Below, piece by piece: positions 11,783 through 24,393 of a DNA stretch of 64,000 nt. The stretch lies in assembly GCA_945910005.1 (NCBI GenBank), contig OX246739.1, positions 11,754,292 to 11,818,291 of the forward strand, given 5' to 3'. The stretch is from Isoperla grammatica (taxonomy: Eukaryota > Arthropoda > Insecta > Plecoptera > Perlodidae). The notes under the pieces were generated by a model that saw only the letters and a list, made by a program, of their open reading frames with translations, searched no databases and was not told the DNA's origin. Position 1 is the first letter of the stretch. Every line of letters starts with the position of its first letter. The translations under genes and the position numbers were made by a program.

Positions 11783-14700
11783 CACCCAAAAGAAAATCGT
11801 CAACGCTTAATACAAACTTCAGTGAACCGCTTCGTTATGGCCCATGATTCTTGTTTTAAATATTCCAGGAAGAGAAAAATGGATGCAGTTACGAAAATAG
11901 CCACGCCACAACAGTTGACAAGCAAGGATACTATTCCACGAACAAAGGCATTGTTGCAAACTCACAAATCACTAATAAAACGTTACATTTCGTTTTGTTC
12001 ACTTTGTCAAATCACTACCACAGAGATCACACACAGCTACACGCATATCTATGTGCGCAATACGCAATACTATCGTCTGTAGTTCATAAAGAAATATAAT
12101 TGCACATTAGGCCTACCTATATGCTAATTGATAATATAAATTGCTTAACATTTGTTTATCATTGCTTGTAATAGGCTAGACCTTGGTGATCTACCTGTTA
12201 TATTCCATTATGCTATTGTGTGTTAATGATGTAAGTATAGGGCTCAATACCAAATGTTTTTGTCCCTTGCACACATTTGCGAGTTCGAGTATCTTTCTTG
12301 CAGCTCGATAAAAAGGAAATCTTACAACCATGTTATTCATCCATTGTATAATTGACCTTTGACCTGAGAAGCTCGACGCTAAGAAATACAACACACACTC
12401 ATCGTTTGGAGGCTTGACGGCTATCTATTACATTTGTAGTTGACATAGATCTAAAGTCCAATAGCTGTAGTAATCTTCAATCAAATAATGACTCTGGCTT
12501 GGTTATGTATAATAAATTGGCTTCGCTTTTTATTGTTCCGTTTCTTCTGCTTTGGTTCAATATGATTGCTCCGTTACCAAACTGATGCATATGATGGAAC
12601 GAGGAGGAGGAATTTGGGAAAACCCACATCCAGAACTGGTACGAAAACGGTTTCTTCGGCTTCACATATACTCGACGTCGCTTAAATTCTTGGACACAGT
12701 GGTATGAAAATGTAATGGACTATACTTTTCATACTTATAAACATATATATACTTGTATACTTTTCAGCAATATTCCTCACACGCATTAAACTATCGATAG
12801 CATTTGTCATACAACTCCTATACACCTATACCAAGATCAGGTGTATATTTTACCTGACCAGTCATTTCAAAGTGAGCTTAGTTGCTAGTCTGATTTACGT
12901 TTTTACACTAGAAAAGTTGCTGATGAGTTGACTACCCCAGAGGAGAGTTGAAAATGCCTGAAAAGCTGATAACCCCTGCACAAGTCGGTTACTCGAGTGT
13001 TTCACTAGAAATCTGTCTTACGTGGGATTCGATTCCACACTCTATCTATTGCTTCGAGTTTCAGTTCTGGATATACTAATACCAAGAGGACTCAAACCGC
13101 ACAGTACTGCCTGTGGTACTGCACATGTAGGTACTCAAGAAACACGGAGAAAGTACGACCGTATAGCTATAAATACAGCTAATAATATACATTGTATTTA
13201 AAAATATGATCGAAGATTTGCTTTGGCGTTAATTTATTTAGTTTAATTGGTCAACCGTCAAACCTTCATATGAAAGAAACTATTACTATATTTCAAAGGG
13301 TGCGACTGAAAAACTGAATAACAAGCCATTGGCGATACATAATTAATTTGTTTTACAATTTTACAAAATTGGTACCACTGTCTCCCTTGAATAAAGAATC
13401 ATTTGCATACAATTCCATTCCAATGTGCCATTCAATTTCCATTTATTTATTTGATATTATATAATAATCCTGACCAATAATTATGAAACCTTATATTATT
13501 TCCGAAAGAACGCAACGGATGCTGCAACAATGGATCTCATCAAACGTTCCTGCAACGAACACGATCCCGTACCAACCGAGGTATATTGTTCATGTATCAT
13601 GTTTTATGCCGTTTAGATTTCATTACGATAATCGAGTATTTTACGCGACACGCTTGCGTATCTATAGAAGATCCGCGTATCAAGCTTTCAGTGGACAGAA
13701 ACAACATGCAAACCACATAGTTTGTTTCACTCAGTTTCCACTTTCATGCCAAACATGAAACTCAAAGACATACGATTAACAAGAGCGTGATAATAAGTTA
13801 TCATGAAGATACATAATTATAACATGAATGACAGCTGTATATATACAAACAAAATAGACAGTTTCTTGAAAAGTCTATTAATTCTCTAACCTATCTACTC
13901 GCCATCACAGCGCAAACTGTGTAAACCTGCTCACGCCGTTATTAATTATATATATATAAATGTACAGTATAAGGAGATGCATTCACTTGACCTAGAAATG
14001 TTCCGAAGAAGTTTATTAGAATAATGAAATGGCGAAAAGAAAATCTCTCCGTTTGATGGGAACTATTTATAGAGTCGTTTTAGATAAGATTCTCCTCTAA
14101 CCCTCCGTAGAAGAAAAAAATAATACATGGTAAAGGCGCATATACCATTTTAACTAAATGTCTTGTGAAAAAACAACCCTCAAATAGATTGTTCAACTTC
14201 TAAAACAGGTATAGGTATATAACTTCTGAGGGCGCATTATCGAATTTGATCACACAACTTGATCCCTATTACAATCATCTTTCTATTTACAGAAAGCAAA
14301 AATCCACAAAAAAGCAAAACAATAATAATACAAAAAATAGAAACTTCTCAGACGAAATCTAATTTCAGGTGAAAAACAGAATCCGTTTTTTACGCGAGCG
14401 TAATCTTCAAATTGAATTAAAAATACTTTAGCATTGCGAGCTGCTACTAAATAATTCGTGTACGATTTCATATGAAATAATAAAAAAAAAATCATTGCAC
14501 AAAAGTGTACCAACGTAGAACTGCCAAAAACTTTCTTTAAAAAAAAAAGAAAAAAAAACTGCGTGCATAGACACGCGAGATGGTGAATGACCGGTATAAA
14601 AACAACCGAAATCTGTCTGATTCAAAATATATTTCTTCATAATTTCAACGCCAGTTACGAAGAGTGTTTTCACAATTGGTGTCGAGTCTGTGATTAAACC

Positions 14701-15502
14701 AACATAATCGCTTCAATCATGCGATAGTCGTTCTCCGCATACCTTACAGACAGCGGCCATTATTAAATTAAACCGTAAAGTTAATTGCATGTATACCGAT
14801 TATCTCGGCGATGCGTCTGTGTATGTTTTCACTCGAGTATCTAGATATTAACACAACACAACCAAGCAATTCTCTCGCAGTAGTAGCAGACAGTTTTTTG
14901 CGAGGTCAGGATGTGAATTTGAATGAAATGTAGGTGAGAGGAAGCCACTAGAAATCTCTTTCATTGATGTGTGGGTGGCTAAGAAGCCTAAATAAGTCAC
15001 TCGCAACGGGGAGTCCCGACCAATCGCGCAAGCCGACTCGCACTACTATTATTATATATGTTCTAATTTATTTGTCCAGTACTATACTTGGAAAAAATAT
15101 GCTCGGATTTTATTAACCCAATCTGTTGATAAGGGGAGGGAGGGGTGGGAAGGGCTCAACAAGCGTGAAGTGAATACATAATATAGAGCCGGGGGTTCTG
15201 GGTTCGGGTTCCACTCGAATCAAACTTACAGTACGGTACAAAAAATATATATACGTCAATTGAAATTCAGGCAAGCTTAAGTGTGGATTAAATCGACAAT
15301 ACTTTATTTCACATATTGGAAAACCCCCTCATAATTCGTAAGTCACATCCACACTCACTCATCGTATCAATTAATCTAGAGCTGCATTAAGTGACGTTAA
15401 ACCTATCGATTAATCAATTGGTGCCACAAAATCAGCTTAGCGCATTAAGGTTAAAAGGCTTAACTACTCTATGTACTTATAAATGCAAACAGTACATAGT
15501 AT

Positions 15503-15521
15503 ACACACACACACACACACA
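15503..15521 (+). repeat. (AC)n microsatellite
   Basis: A short dinucleotide repeat in non-coding DNA. Confidence 0.9.
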
Positions 15522-18500
15522 TCACACCGTGAATACCGAGGATAAGGTTGGAGATTATCTATCTTACAGGCAGTAAGATAGATATAGAATATAGAATATA
15601 GTATAGAATATAGCGACGTACTTGGCTGAATCAATACTTAAACTTTAGATAACAACCCATCAAAAGTGAAAGAAAATAAAGGTAGGCCTATGTGTGAAAA
15701 CGGGAAGTGCCGGTTGCGGTTTTATTAACAAATCAAGCGTGCTAAGCTTTCGGCTGCATGGTATTAAATTATGCATCAGACAGCTGAGCCAACGAAAGGA
15801 AAGTACGTTCCTGAACGGGATATCATTAAATGACAACGATAGGCCTACTAATAATTATTATGTAGAACACACAAACACATATTATAATAATATTGCACTC
15901 GTACGTAACATGTAACAGCAATTCCAACGCGTACAAAATTGTTTGTCTATAATCCCAAAGAACTTTGCTATTACGCCGTTTACACGGAACAACGAATACT
16001 TACATAAGGCGAGAAGTGTCATTTTGATGTAATCATAATCGTTTTCGTATTAAAATGTCTATTGGTCAAGCTTATTCGGCTTTATGTAGGGTGAGGGGTC
16101 GAATTTTAAATAATTTAGTACTCGCCCTCTGGGTGTATGCCTAGTCCTATCCATTGCTACTTTGCCCATCTTACCATTCCAAATATTGCACACGCGAACA
16201 CACTGGAGCACAGGACCATGGTGACGTGCAAGATCTTAGTTAGTCTACCAAAAGTTTTAATACCAAGGTTAGGACTCGACTGAAGAAATCTGTCAATCTG
16301 CATGTCACGGCCGTAGCGAGGGATGAACAAGATACAACAAGGGCTGTACAGCCCTACATGATCATTGATACAAGCATAATATGATCGACTACTCTAGTCG
16401 ATCCAGTCAAGGGAAACCTAACCTGTAACAGATCGTAAACTGAGAACCATTATTAAATAATTAACTTGATGATATTAATAACTATGCGAGGAAAATAATT
16501 AAACAAATGTGTTGTATTGTTAATTGTTAATAACATTATCCTAAGTCTAAACCAACAGTATAAGACATATATCTAGTAGGCATATCATTGTACGCACATA
16601 TCGAGAGTGTATATAATATGCAACCAGACATAGAAAGCTGTAAATAAATATCAACGTCGCAATAATGATGTAGAATTAAAATATGGAATATGTAGAGCAT
16701 GTCAAGTTTGTGGATTTGGTTCTACAAATGCATTTAGTTTGTGTAAATAAGGGAACTTGAAAAATATACCAAATACATAATTTTTTAACTATCACAACTA
16801 CCTGATCACTAAAAAGTGTCCAAACGATTTTTGAAGACTGTTTCACGTCCATCGCAGTTTTATTCGGTCTCTGTGTGTGTACGACATTGTACGACCTTCC
16901 TAGATGAATTCAATATTGTTAAAATAATTAACAGGGCGAGAAAGTTAAATATATGAAGTATTGTAAATGTATATTATATTTTTTTATAAAATGCACATTA
17001 CGGAAACAATAAAAACAAAACTGATTACGCACAAGATGATTATTAGGCACTATAAAAAAATGTGTAATCACGTTTACAAAGACGTAGTATATGATACGGT
17101 GATTATGTAATGCAATACAAAGTAATTGCCGCAATGTGAATCCACTATACAATTCATAGTATAACTGATAGGCCTACAACAAATAAGTAATAAGTTACTA
17201 GCACAACATTGCACTATTCAAAATGTGCACAAATGTAACTTGTAAGTTACATCAAGAAGTACATTAATTATAATTCATAGTAAAATTGCAATAGCTTTAG
17301 TGCCATAATTCAGTCCGGTTCGTAGAACCAAAATGCTCTGGGTTCGTCTTGCCACCTTAATACTCCCCTTATTGTCATTGTTTTTGATGTTATTAACATA
17401 ACATCATATTCAGAAGATAATCCAATGCGAAAACAATACAATACCCAACATAGTTTTACTCTCGCCGGAAGTTAACCTGGCTTGCATTCTGTGTAATGTG
17501 TGGGCCGGTTGCCTTGTCTACCTAATGAATGCGGAATGATACATATTATTATTATACCGGTTTTATGCAACAAACCGAGCATGTTAGACTTTCTGTCTAG
17601 ACTCACGACGTAAACTGTGTTCTATTCTTGTCGCCTGGCGTTAGTTAAGACAATCCCAGGGATTGGTTCAGCTTAGGGAACCTAGACAGAATAGAAAAAT
17701 GACAGGCCAACAAGAAGCCAACAAAGGGAGTTTTATTTTACTCGAGCCTCCAAAGTGTGGCCCTAAATACTGTAAGTGACTTAAGTTACATCGATACCGA
17801 TATTTGGGCTTTACGTCCCCTATCGATCCTAACCGACACGATATGTGGAACAGTACGTGGGTTATATATGGAGATAAATGATGATTATGAAAAAGTCACA
17901 TTGCAAATTGCCAGGGCTCGAAATTGGAACGCAGGAACCATGGTTTACCAGACCTATGCAGTAGGTCTACTTAATCGACCAAATACATTTTTTCCTGGTT
18001 CCGAAATATACAAAATATAAGCAAAATCTAAATTTAAATACATACGCCTGATAGATATTGTCATACGGGCTTATATATTTGCTTATTTGACTCCTATACA
18101 ATTTTAGGCGTTTTGTTATGGGAACCGAAAATAATGCAAGCTCATATCAAACCCTAAAATAAATCAAACTGATATCACATTTACAATAAATCCAATAAAA
18201 AGACTCAGACCTCTGAGGCTTTCACGGTCAAGTTTCTACAGCTATTTATATAAGTCTTATTAATCCTTGAAGTAGGACTGTAATTCTGAACGATACAGTG
18301 AGGATTAGGATTAGCTGACTGCTTGGTTTGTTGTGTACTGGTGCAGTCGTGGAGAAGGGATTGACTGATACGAGATTCGTTTCTAACGTCAGTGAACGAT
18401 GACTTCGTCACAGCAAAGAATCATTTAGACAGTGGACAATAACCGACATAAATTGAATGAGAAAATATATAAATTACTGATTGTAAAGTGGGTTAGTAAA

Positions 18501-18811
18501 TTCAGAAACGCTTGATTCAAACGATCGACAAAGACCTAGCTATCTTAAAATGCTTCAGCATGATGACATTCTCAATGGATCTGCACAACAATGTCGCCTG
18601 AACTCGTGCCGGTGAATTGGCCGTTTCCGGTTTCGTTGTTGACATAAAAATTGGGCGACTCTGTTGCTCAGTGGTGCGTGGGTAGGTTATGGTTGTAAAT
18701 TGAGGTATTTAGAAAATGAGAGATGGATGGGATGCGGCTTTCTATTACTACTTTTCACAATAATTAACGTGCAATAAATTCTTAAAATAGACTATTAGGA
18801 GACGGCAAATA

Positions 18812-18880
18812 AACAAATCGTGACCGTGTGGTTAGACATAACCGTGTATGGGTTCAAGTCCCGGGGTTGGAACGAGTACG
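18812..18880 (+). mobile_element. tRNA-like SINE head
   Basis: The string GGGTTCAAGTCCCGG is a good T-arm with B box, preceded by a degenerate A-box-like GTGTGGTTAGACA. Acceptor-stem pairing is absent, so a functional tRNA is unlikely. Confidence 0.35.
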
Positions 18881-21800
18881 CGAGGAAAGGAAAGTGCAAC
18901 TGCATCTCAAAAGAACACATCTCCGCTACTGTTTCTTCGTTCGAAGATACGAACAAGTAATTTAAGTAAATAGTACGCTACTATTTATTGTCCTTGACTT
19001 TTTAATGGAAACATTTGATTCGCTGGGGTCAACAAGTCAACGAAGGCTGAAACTGAGATAACCCACTGACCAAGACGCCTGCATTTAACGTATACAGACT
19101 ACACACCAGATTGTGCTTGTATAAAACTGATAGTTTTTTATATGCTAATTAAGTGCCATTTGAATCCGTATCACTACTAAATGCCAAGGATTTTCTTTAT
19201 CTTCTGGGGTTCATCAAAACGAAAAGAACTCTAGACTCACTTATAGGCCTAATCAATATGAGTCTTATGCCAAGTACGTCACACTCTTTTTTTATTATGG
19301 TATTTCCCGGACACATTAAGTCTAGTTCTTACTTCTATTTAAATGGCAAATATATATATATATATATTTTTTAAAACAGGCTAAAGCAAATGAGCGCAAG
19401 CGATTTTATTTTACTTTAGAAAATTATTTATTTAATCCCCCTGTCAGCTAACGATAATCTTAACATTCAACCCAAGCATACAAACAAGCTTCATCACCTT
19501 CGTAATAAGTTTCAAGAAATTAAATTTGGAAGAATTCGTCATTTCGTAGAAAAATTGAAAAGACTAAAAAATGAGTTGTTCAAATCTCGTATTATCGTAA
19601 ATTTGAAAGCTTATGTGTTTTTTACCATAACATGTTAGCTATAAGCAGAAGCGTATCATGAAAATTTAGTATACATGGGAACGATTGTATAATGATGAAT
19701 AGCCAACTACTCAAACTCTGTGCTCTACTGTGCTCAAAAGTCGCTAATCTACCAGGAATAGACCACATCGTCTCGGTAAGCCTCATTGCTCTAGTGGTGA
19801 TCGCGTCCTTCAAGCAGTGTTTCGGCTTAGCCTTGATCTTGATCTTAGAAAGTGGAAGGACATGCGTACGCGTGTTCTGTTACATAACCTTGTAGGACCA
19901 TATTTGATCGCACACAGCTATAAATAATAATAATTTATTCATGGCAGTTTACCATTCCTACCTCCGACCTGACCGGTAGCCGATCCCATAGTACGCATAT
20001 TTCTAACAAATAAGGCGACGTTACTGATGATAACTTCAATTAGGAAAGAACAAGGCTAATCGGGACGACAATGTGCCATTCGATAATGGTGTTGATGATT
20101 ATGGGCGGAGAGAAAACACGATACCAGAACGTTGCCTACTCCTGACAACGAAGAGGGACCGACGACCTGGTTAGTTTTAACCTTGACACATGACAGGTTT
20201 TTTCGCCGGAAAGATTTATTGCAAGACTAACGAAGCGGTTATATTACTTCATATCACTCGAATCAATGCTACCAAGCGGAGAGCGGTCACCCACCCTTCT
20301 GCTGTACTTTGTCGTTGTGACTTAACGGTAGCGGGTAGCTCGCAGTATTTTATTGATATGAGAATGCTTACAGATATTGAAAAAGTGATACCGATGCGGC
20401 TTTTGTATTTAAGCTAAACAATTAATTTAAACATTTTTAAATATTGTAATTTTACTGTCAGGATTTTCAATTTTGAAATTAATTACAAAGTCTATTTAGA
20501 ATAACCGGTACTATGACAATACCTGATTTGACTAAGTAGCAATGTGCAATTACTTCAATATGTACGTCTGCACAATATTAGCAAATAAAGGGTTAAGATT
20601 TACAAACATGAATGTTTATCATTTGTGTTGATAGAGCTAAAATCAGTAATGAATTACGTCATAAAATGGCCCAGTGCTGAGAAGTGAAGATATCAGGCGA
20701 TATCGTTGTAAGACTGTGTCAATACGTGTTATCTTTGAATTAGATTATAGCACGTTATAAGTCTACAATCTGACACATTTATGCTTTTAAAATTGCAGTT
20801 TTAGTTTTGTCCATGGTATTGACGCCTGTGTTAGGTTTAAGTGTGACCTCCGGCTAAATTTTCTATATAGAAGCTAAATCAAGACAAAATGTGTAATTGT
20901 TTTTAAACCATGCTCATTATCTTATCGGCAAAATAATATAATTCTCTTATTCACACTGACAGTGGTGTGAAAGTGAAATAAACTGTAGGGGTTGTCGGGT
21001 TGATAATATATAATTATTTTCAGAATCCAAAAACAACCATAAAAGACCACGTCTTACATTGCAGACACCGTGAATATTCCAGATTATTTATTTTGATTTA
21101 AAAAATAATAATTTTACGGTTCTACGGAATAAAGATACTTACTGTACATTGATGAAGATTTGGTTTAACAAATTTGGTATGTTTCTTGTTTAGGGTGGAC
21201 GTTTACGGGGAACACTTTCTGATTTATGAACTGTGAAAATATTATATAGCGTTGAGGCGAGGGTGTCAATTGACACACGTTTCTAGAAACTCACGCATTA
21301 AAAATGATAGTGCCTTGAGTTTAGGACCAATTACTTTATATTAGGCCTATGCACTCGAAAATTACATTAAAAAATCAGCCTTGAAATCTGAACTGATTTC
21401 ATAAAAACTAGTTTTACTTGATAGGTACCTTACAGGTCATACCGGGTCCGACTCGGTAGTCTTTCAGTAGTCAGAATTAAAAGCAGTGAAAAGTAGAAGA
21501 CCAGAGTATACAGTCAGACCACCACAATGCGTTTATTGATTTCCACTCTAAAAAAAAAACAGAACAATGAAATAAAAATCAACTGTCCCTCAGACTGGAA
21601 AGGCAGTGACCTATGTATATAGACAAGCCTGCATAATATGTGCCCGCATGTGGGCCCCCAACCCAGCCATGCAGCCCAAGAAGCCAAGAGTACACATAGA
21701 ACAAACCTGTATTATCAGTAAATGTCAGGAATGGCTTGGGTATAGGTATAGCCTATAGACTGACTCTGCCCAAGGAAAACTAGTTTGTTGTAAACCTCTC

Positions 21801-22919
21801 CAGAACCGGCTTCGCTTGATTTAGCCATGCTATGCTACCTGTACCATGCTGCTACCACGAGGAGCTGTTAGTGGTTGTCTGCCGTACAGGGATTTGCTCG
21901 CTAAGGAGTACGGGCAGCCCATATTGGGGAGCGTCCATTTAAAATGTATCAATATTTTCACAGATAATTCACACATATTGACAACACGTGGTGTGTTAAA
22001 ATGGGACCTACATCATCTTAGCATATTCAGTTTTTTTTCTGTGCTGCCGAACGCAACTTGATTCCGATTGGTTCGTTGGTGTGCGTTCGGCGTTCTGCGC
22101 TCTTACTGATTACCGCCTGATAAGAGAGCTGATCAGTTCTCGAAAAATTGCTCTTAAATATTTTAATATGACAAGTAACTAGTGAACGGTAGGCCTACTA
22201 AGAGTTCTTGTTCTATTCAGTTGTCTACATTAGTAACCCATGGGTATCGTATATCTGAGAAACCGTACATGTGTTCGTCACAGCTAACGCCACCGCTTAT
22301 AAGTAATGTAATATGAAATCCCCACCAGTTTCAGTTAGCTTAGTTAAAGGTAGGCCACGAAAAACCCACCAGTTGGGAAACAGACTCGTTATCAATCTAT
22401 GTAAGCCAGATGACATTATGTAAAATTAAAATGTAAACAAACTCCCGTAGACAAGATTTCCAAACCGCAGAACGGGGCCGCCATATGCAAGCATGGACAA
22501 CTTGGGAGCCTTCAAAGCAAGGAAGAACATAAATTTGTATAAATGTCCTCCACTTAAAACCAGTTCTTGTAACAATTAATATAGATTACTTTGATTTATT
22601 TTGTTGTAAATGAAAGCATGTTTAATGTACAACAAAAATTGACTTTCATTATTATGATGGAGCAAACTGCCGAAATGGGGTTGTTTCAAAGGAAAATAAC
22701 TATGTATTTGAAATTTTGAAAAATACGTGAAGGCAAGTAGTAGCTTTGTAGTATTAGTACCCTGTGCGATGCCTTCCCTTAAAAAAAGCACTATTGCACT
22801 GTAAGCCAGATAACCAATCAACACTGCTGTAAGGGTAGTGAAAATGCATTTCATTTGTTTTGTCTCACGTGGTTATCTGTGTATCCACGTTCATCGTAAA
22901 GGCAGCGACCGCATGGCCG

Positions 22920-22932
22920 GTTGCTAAGCAAC
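22920..22932. promoter_or_regulatory. Palindromic X-box-like site
   Basis: GTTGCTAAGCAAC matches the two-half-site X-box bound by RFX factors (RYYNYY-N-RRNRAC). It is followed by a short CpG-rich patch (22932-22975). X-boxes are typical of ciliary-gene promoters in animals, but no gene start is identified next to it, so the functional call is inference. Confidence 0.35.
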
Positions 22933-23514
22933 GCGCGCGCCGCCGCTATCTCAGCGACCGGGACAACGCCCACTGATCGGCTTGCGTCTGATGCATTTCC
23001 TCAAGCCTCTCACTGTACCCACATGGTCGGCTGCTACATTCACTGCCATATGTTGGCGAGTACACCTCGTATTAGCGGGGTCAGTGCAAATATTTTAATG
23101 GATTCAGAAATTTCAATGTTTACATTATTGTGGACCAAACTTTCAAAGTTTGAATTGAGGGGCATAGGTCTACATTAAATTTTTTGTTGCTGATGTATCC
23201 TTATCTAGATACAGATTAAATATTTGAACTACAAACCAGCGAGAGACGGTATTACTAACATGTCAACAGACGGACAGGTTGGTAACCTAAGTATACTTCT
23301 AAAAAGTAAGTTTGTATAGGTACTTGTATCTACAACATTTTTTTAAAAGTGCATATAGGCATATTTACCAAAAACATGGATTATTCGTTTGGCTACGCCT
23401 AGTATGCTAGCGGTTGTTCGGTTTCCTACGTCAGGCAATGTTATACATTCTATCACGAATCCGACAGACTAACTTTCAAAAATAATTATTATGGACAGGA
23501 TATTGAACACTTAC

Positions 23515-23610
23515 CGGGTCCACGAGGTCTGAATCAGAGTCCCATAACTCTTTCAAATCACTGGCGCCGATATCGTAGTAGAAGGATTTGTCCACCGTAA
23601 ATGTCTCCAT
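23515..23610 (-). CDS. Putative first coding exon, unknown acidic protein
   Basis: On the minus strand an ATG in good context (AAAAATGG) opens 32 codons that run without a stop to a strong donor, CCG|GTAAGTG. The peptide begins METFTVDKSFYYDIG and ends DSDSDLVDP. It is strongly acidic with aromatic residues, the composition of an activation-domain-like or otherwise disordered N-terminus. The exon ends in phase 0. A CRE-like GACGTCAC lies about 330 bp upstream at 23942-23949. I could not find the next exon, which would lie below 23.5 kb, and do not recognise the protein. The ATG context, clean frame and strong donor support a real exon, but a chance combination is possible. Confidence 0.4.
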
Positions 23611-24007
23611 TTTTCGGCTTTAATTTAAATTAATATTGTCTCAAAACAAAAATGTTTACAGTGTACACATTAAGTAGGCACTTAGGATTGTCACTCGCTT
23701 AATATAAAACTTATCTTCCTCTCTTCGCACTGCACTATTAAAATGTAGTAATTTAAACTAAAACAGTATAATTTGTTTCACGTTGTTTTATAAAAAATCA
23801 TTCGCACTGATTTTCAAAATGCGAAGCACACGCGTTACACCTTGCCACAGTTATACGCCCACTTTTCAAAAGTTACCTTAAGATAGTAAATTTTCAAAAC
23901 GAATGACAAATTGAATTGAAGACATTGGTATTTTCACTTACGACGTCACTTTCGAAGCAAACCCCTTTATATTTAGGGGTTGAAACCGGGAGCGAGAGGA
24001 AACACTA
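23611..24007 (-). promoter_or_regulatory. Possible promoter region of the 23.5-kb exon
   Basis: These roughly 400 bp between the putative start codon and the large hairpin contain a CRE-like GACGTCAC (23942-23949). I see no clear TATA box. The assignment depends on the exon at 23515-23610 being real. Confidence 0.25.
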
Positions 24008-24393
24008 TCGTTAAGAGCGAAGGATACCTCTACGTCAAAAACCGCAGAAAATTTTCAAGTTTTAATTATACCTCAAGATAGGAACACAACATCAAAAATC
24101 TGAAACTACACAGCGCTGTGGTTTGGTAAGCCCTACACACTGAATGATAAATGTATTTAACGTTATCATCAGTATGACTGTGATAAGTAATTCCTTAGTA
24201 ATTTAAATAAATCGTTATCACAGTCATACTGATGATAACGTTAAATACATTTATCATTTAGTGTGTAGGGAGTACCAAACCACAGCGCTATGTAGTCTCT
24301 GATTTTTGATGTTGTGTTTCAATCTTGAGATATAGTTAAAAAATGAAAATTTTCTGCGGTTTTTGACGTAGAGGTATCCTTCCCTCTTAACGA
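24008..24393. mobile_element. 386-bp giant foldback element
   Basis: Arms 24008-24186 and 24215-24393 are each 179 bp and pair along their whole length with few mismatches, around a 28-bp loop. The element begins TCGTTAAGAG and ends CTCTTAACGA. The centre has perfect pairing of CGTTATCATCAGTATGACTG with its complement. No protein is encoded. It looks like a long-TIR MITE inserted upstream of the putative gene at 23.5 kb. A clear target-site duplication was not seen. Confidence 0.9.

Larger units (their letters stand above)
8935..22919. other. Long gene-poor stretch
   Basis: About 14 kb without a recognisable exon. It contains simple repeats listed separately, scattered TAGGCCTA palindromes, a palindromic X-box-like GTTGCATAGCAAC at 10812-10824, and one tRNA-like segment near 18.8 kb. 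Short open frames are many, but none shows a known domain or paired splice sites. Exons of the gene whose first exon lies at 23515-23610 could be hidden here, because that gene runs leftwards. Confidence 0.45.

Noticed and set aside
18205..18411. Polar Ser/Thr/Asn/Gln-rich minus-strand frame as a possible later exon of the 23.5-kb gene
   Set aside because: No convincing acceptor with a polypyrimidine tract precedes it, and nothing links it to the upstream exon.
21846..21990. Coding-like minus-strand stretch (MDAPQYGLPVLLSEQIPV...) as an exon
   Set aside because: Short, ends in a stop without a donor in frame, and unrecognised.
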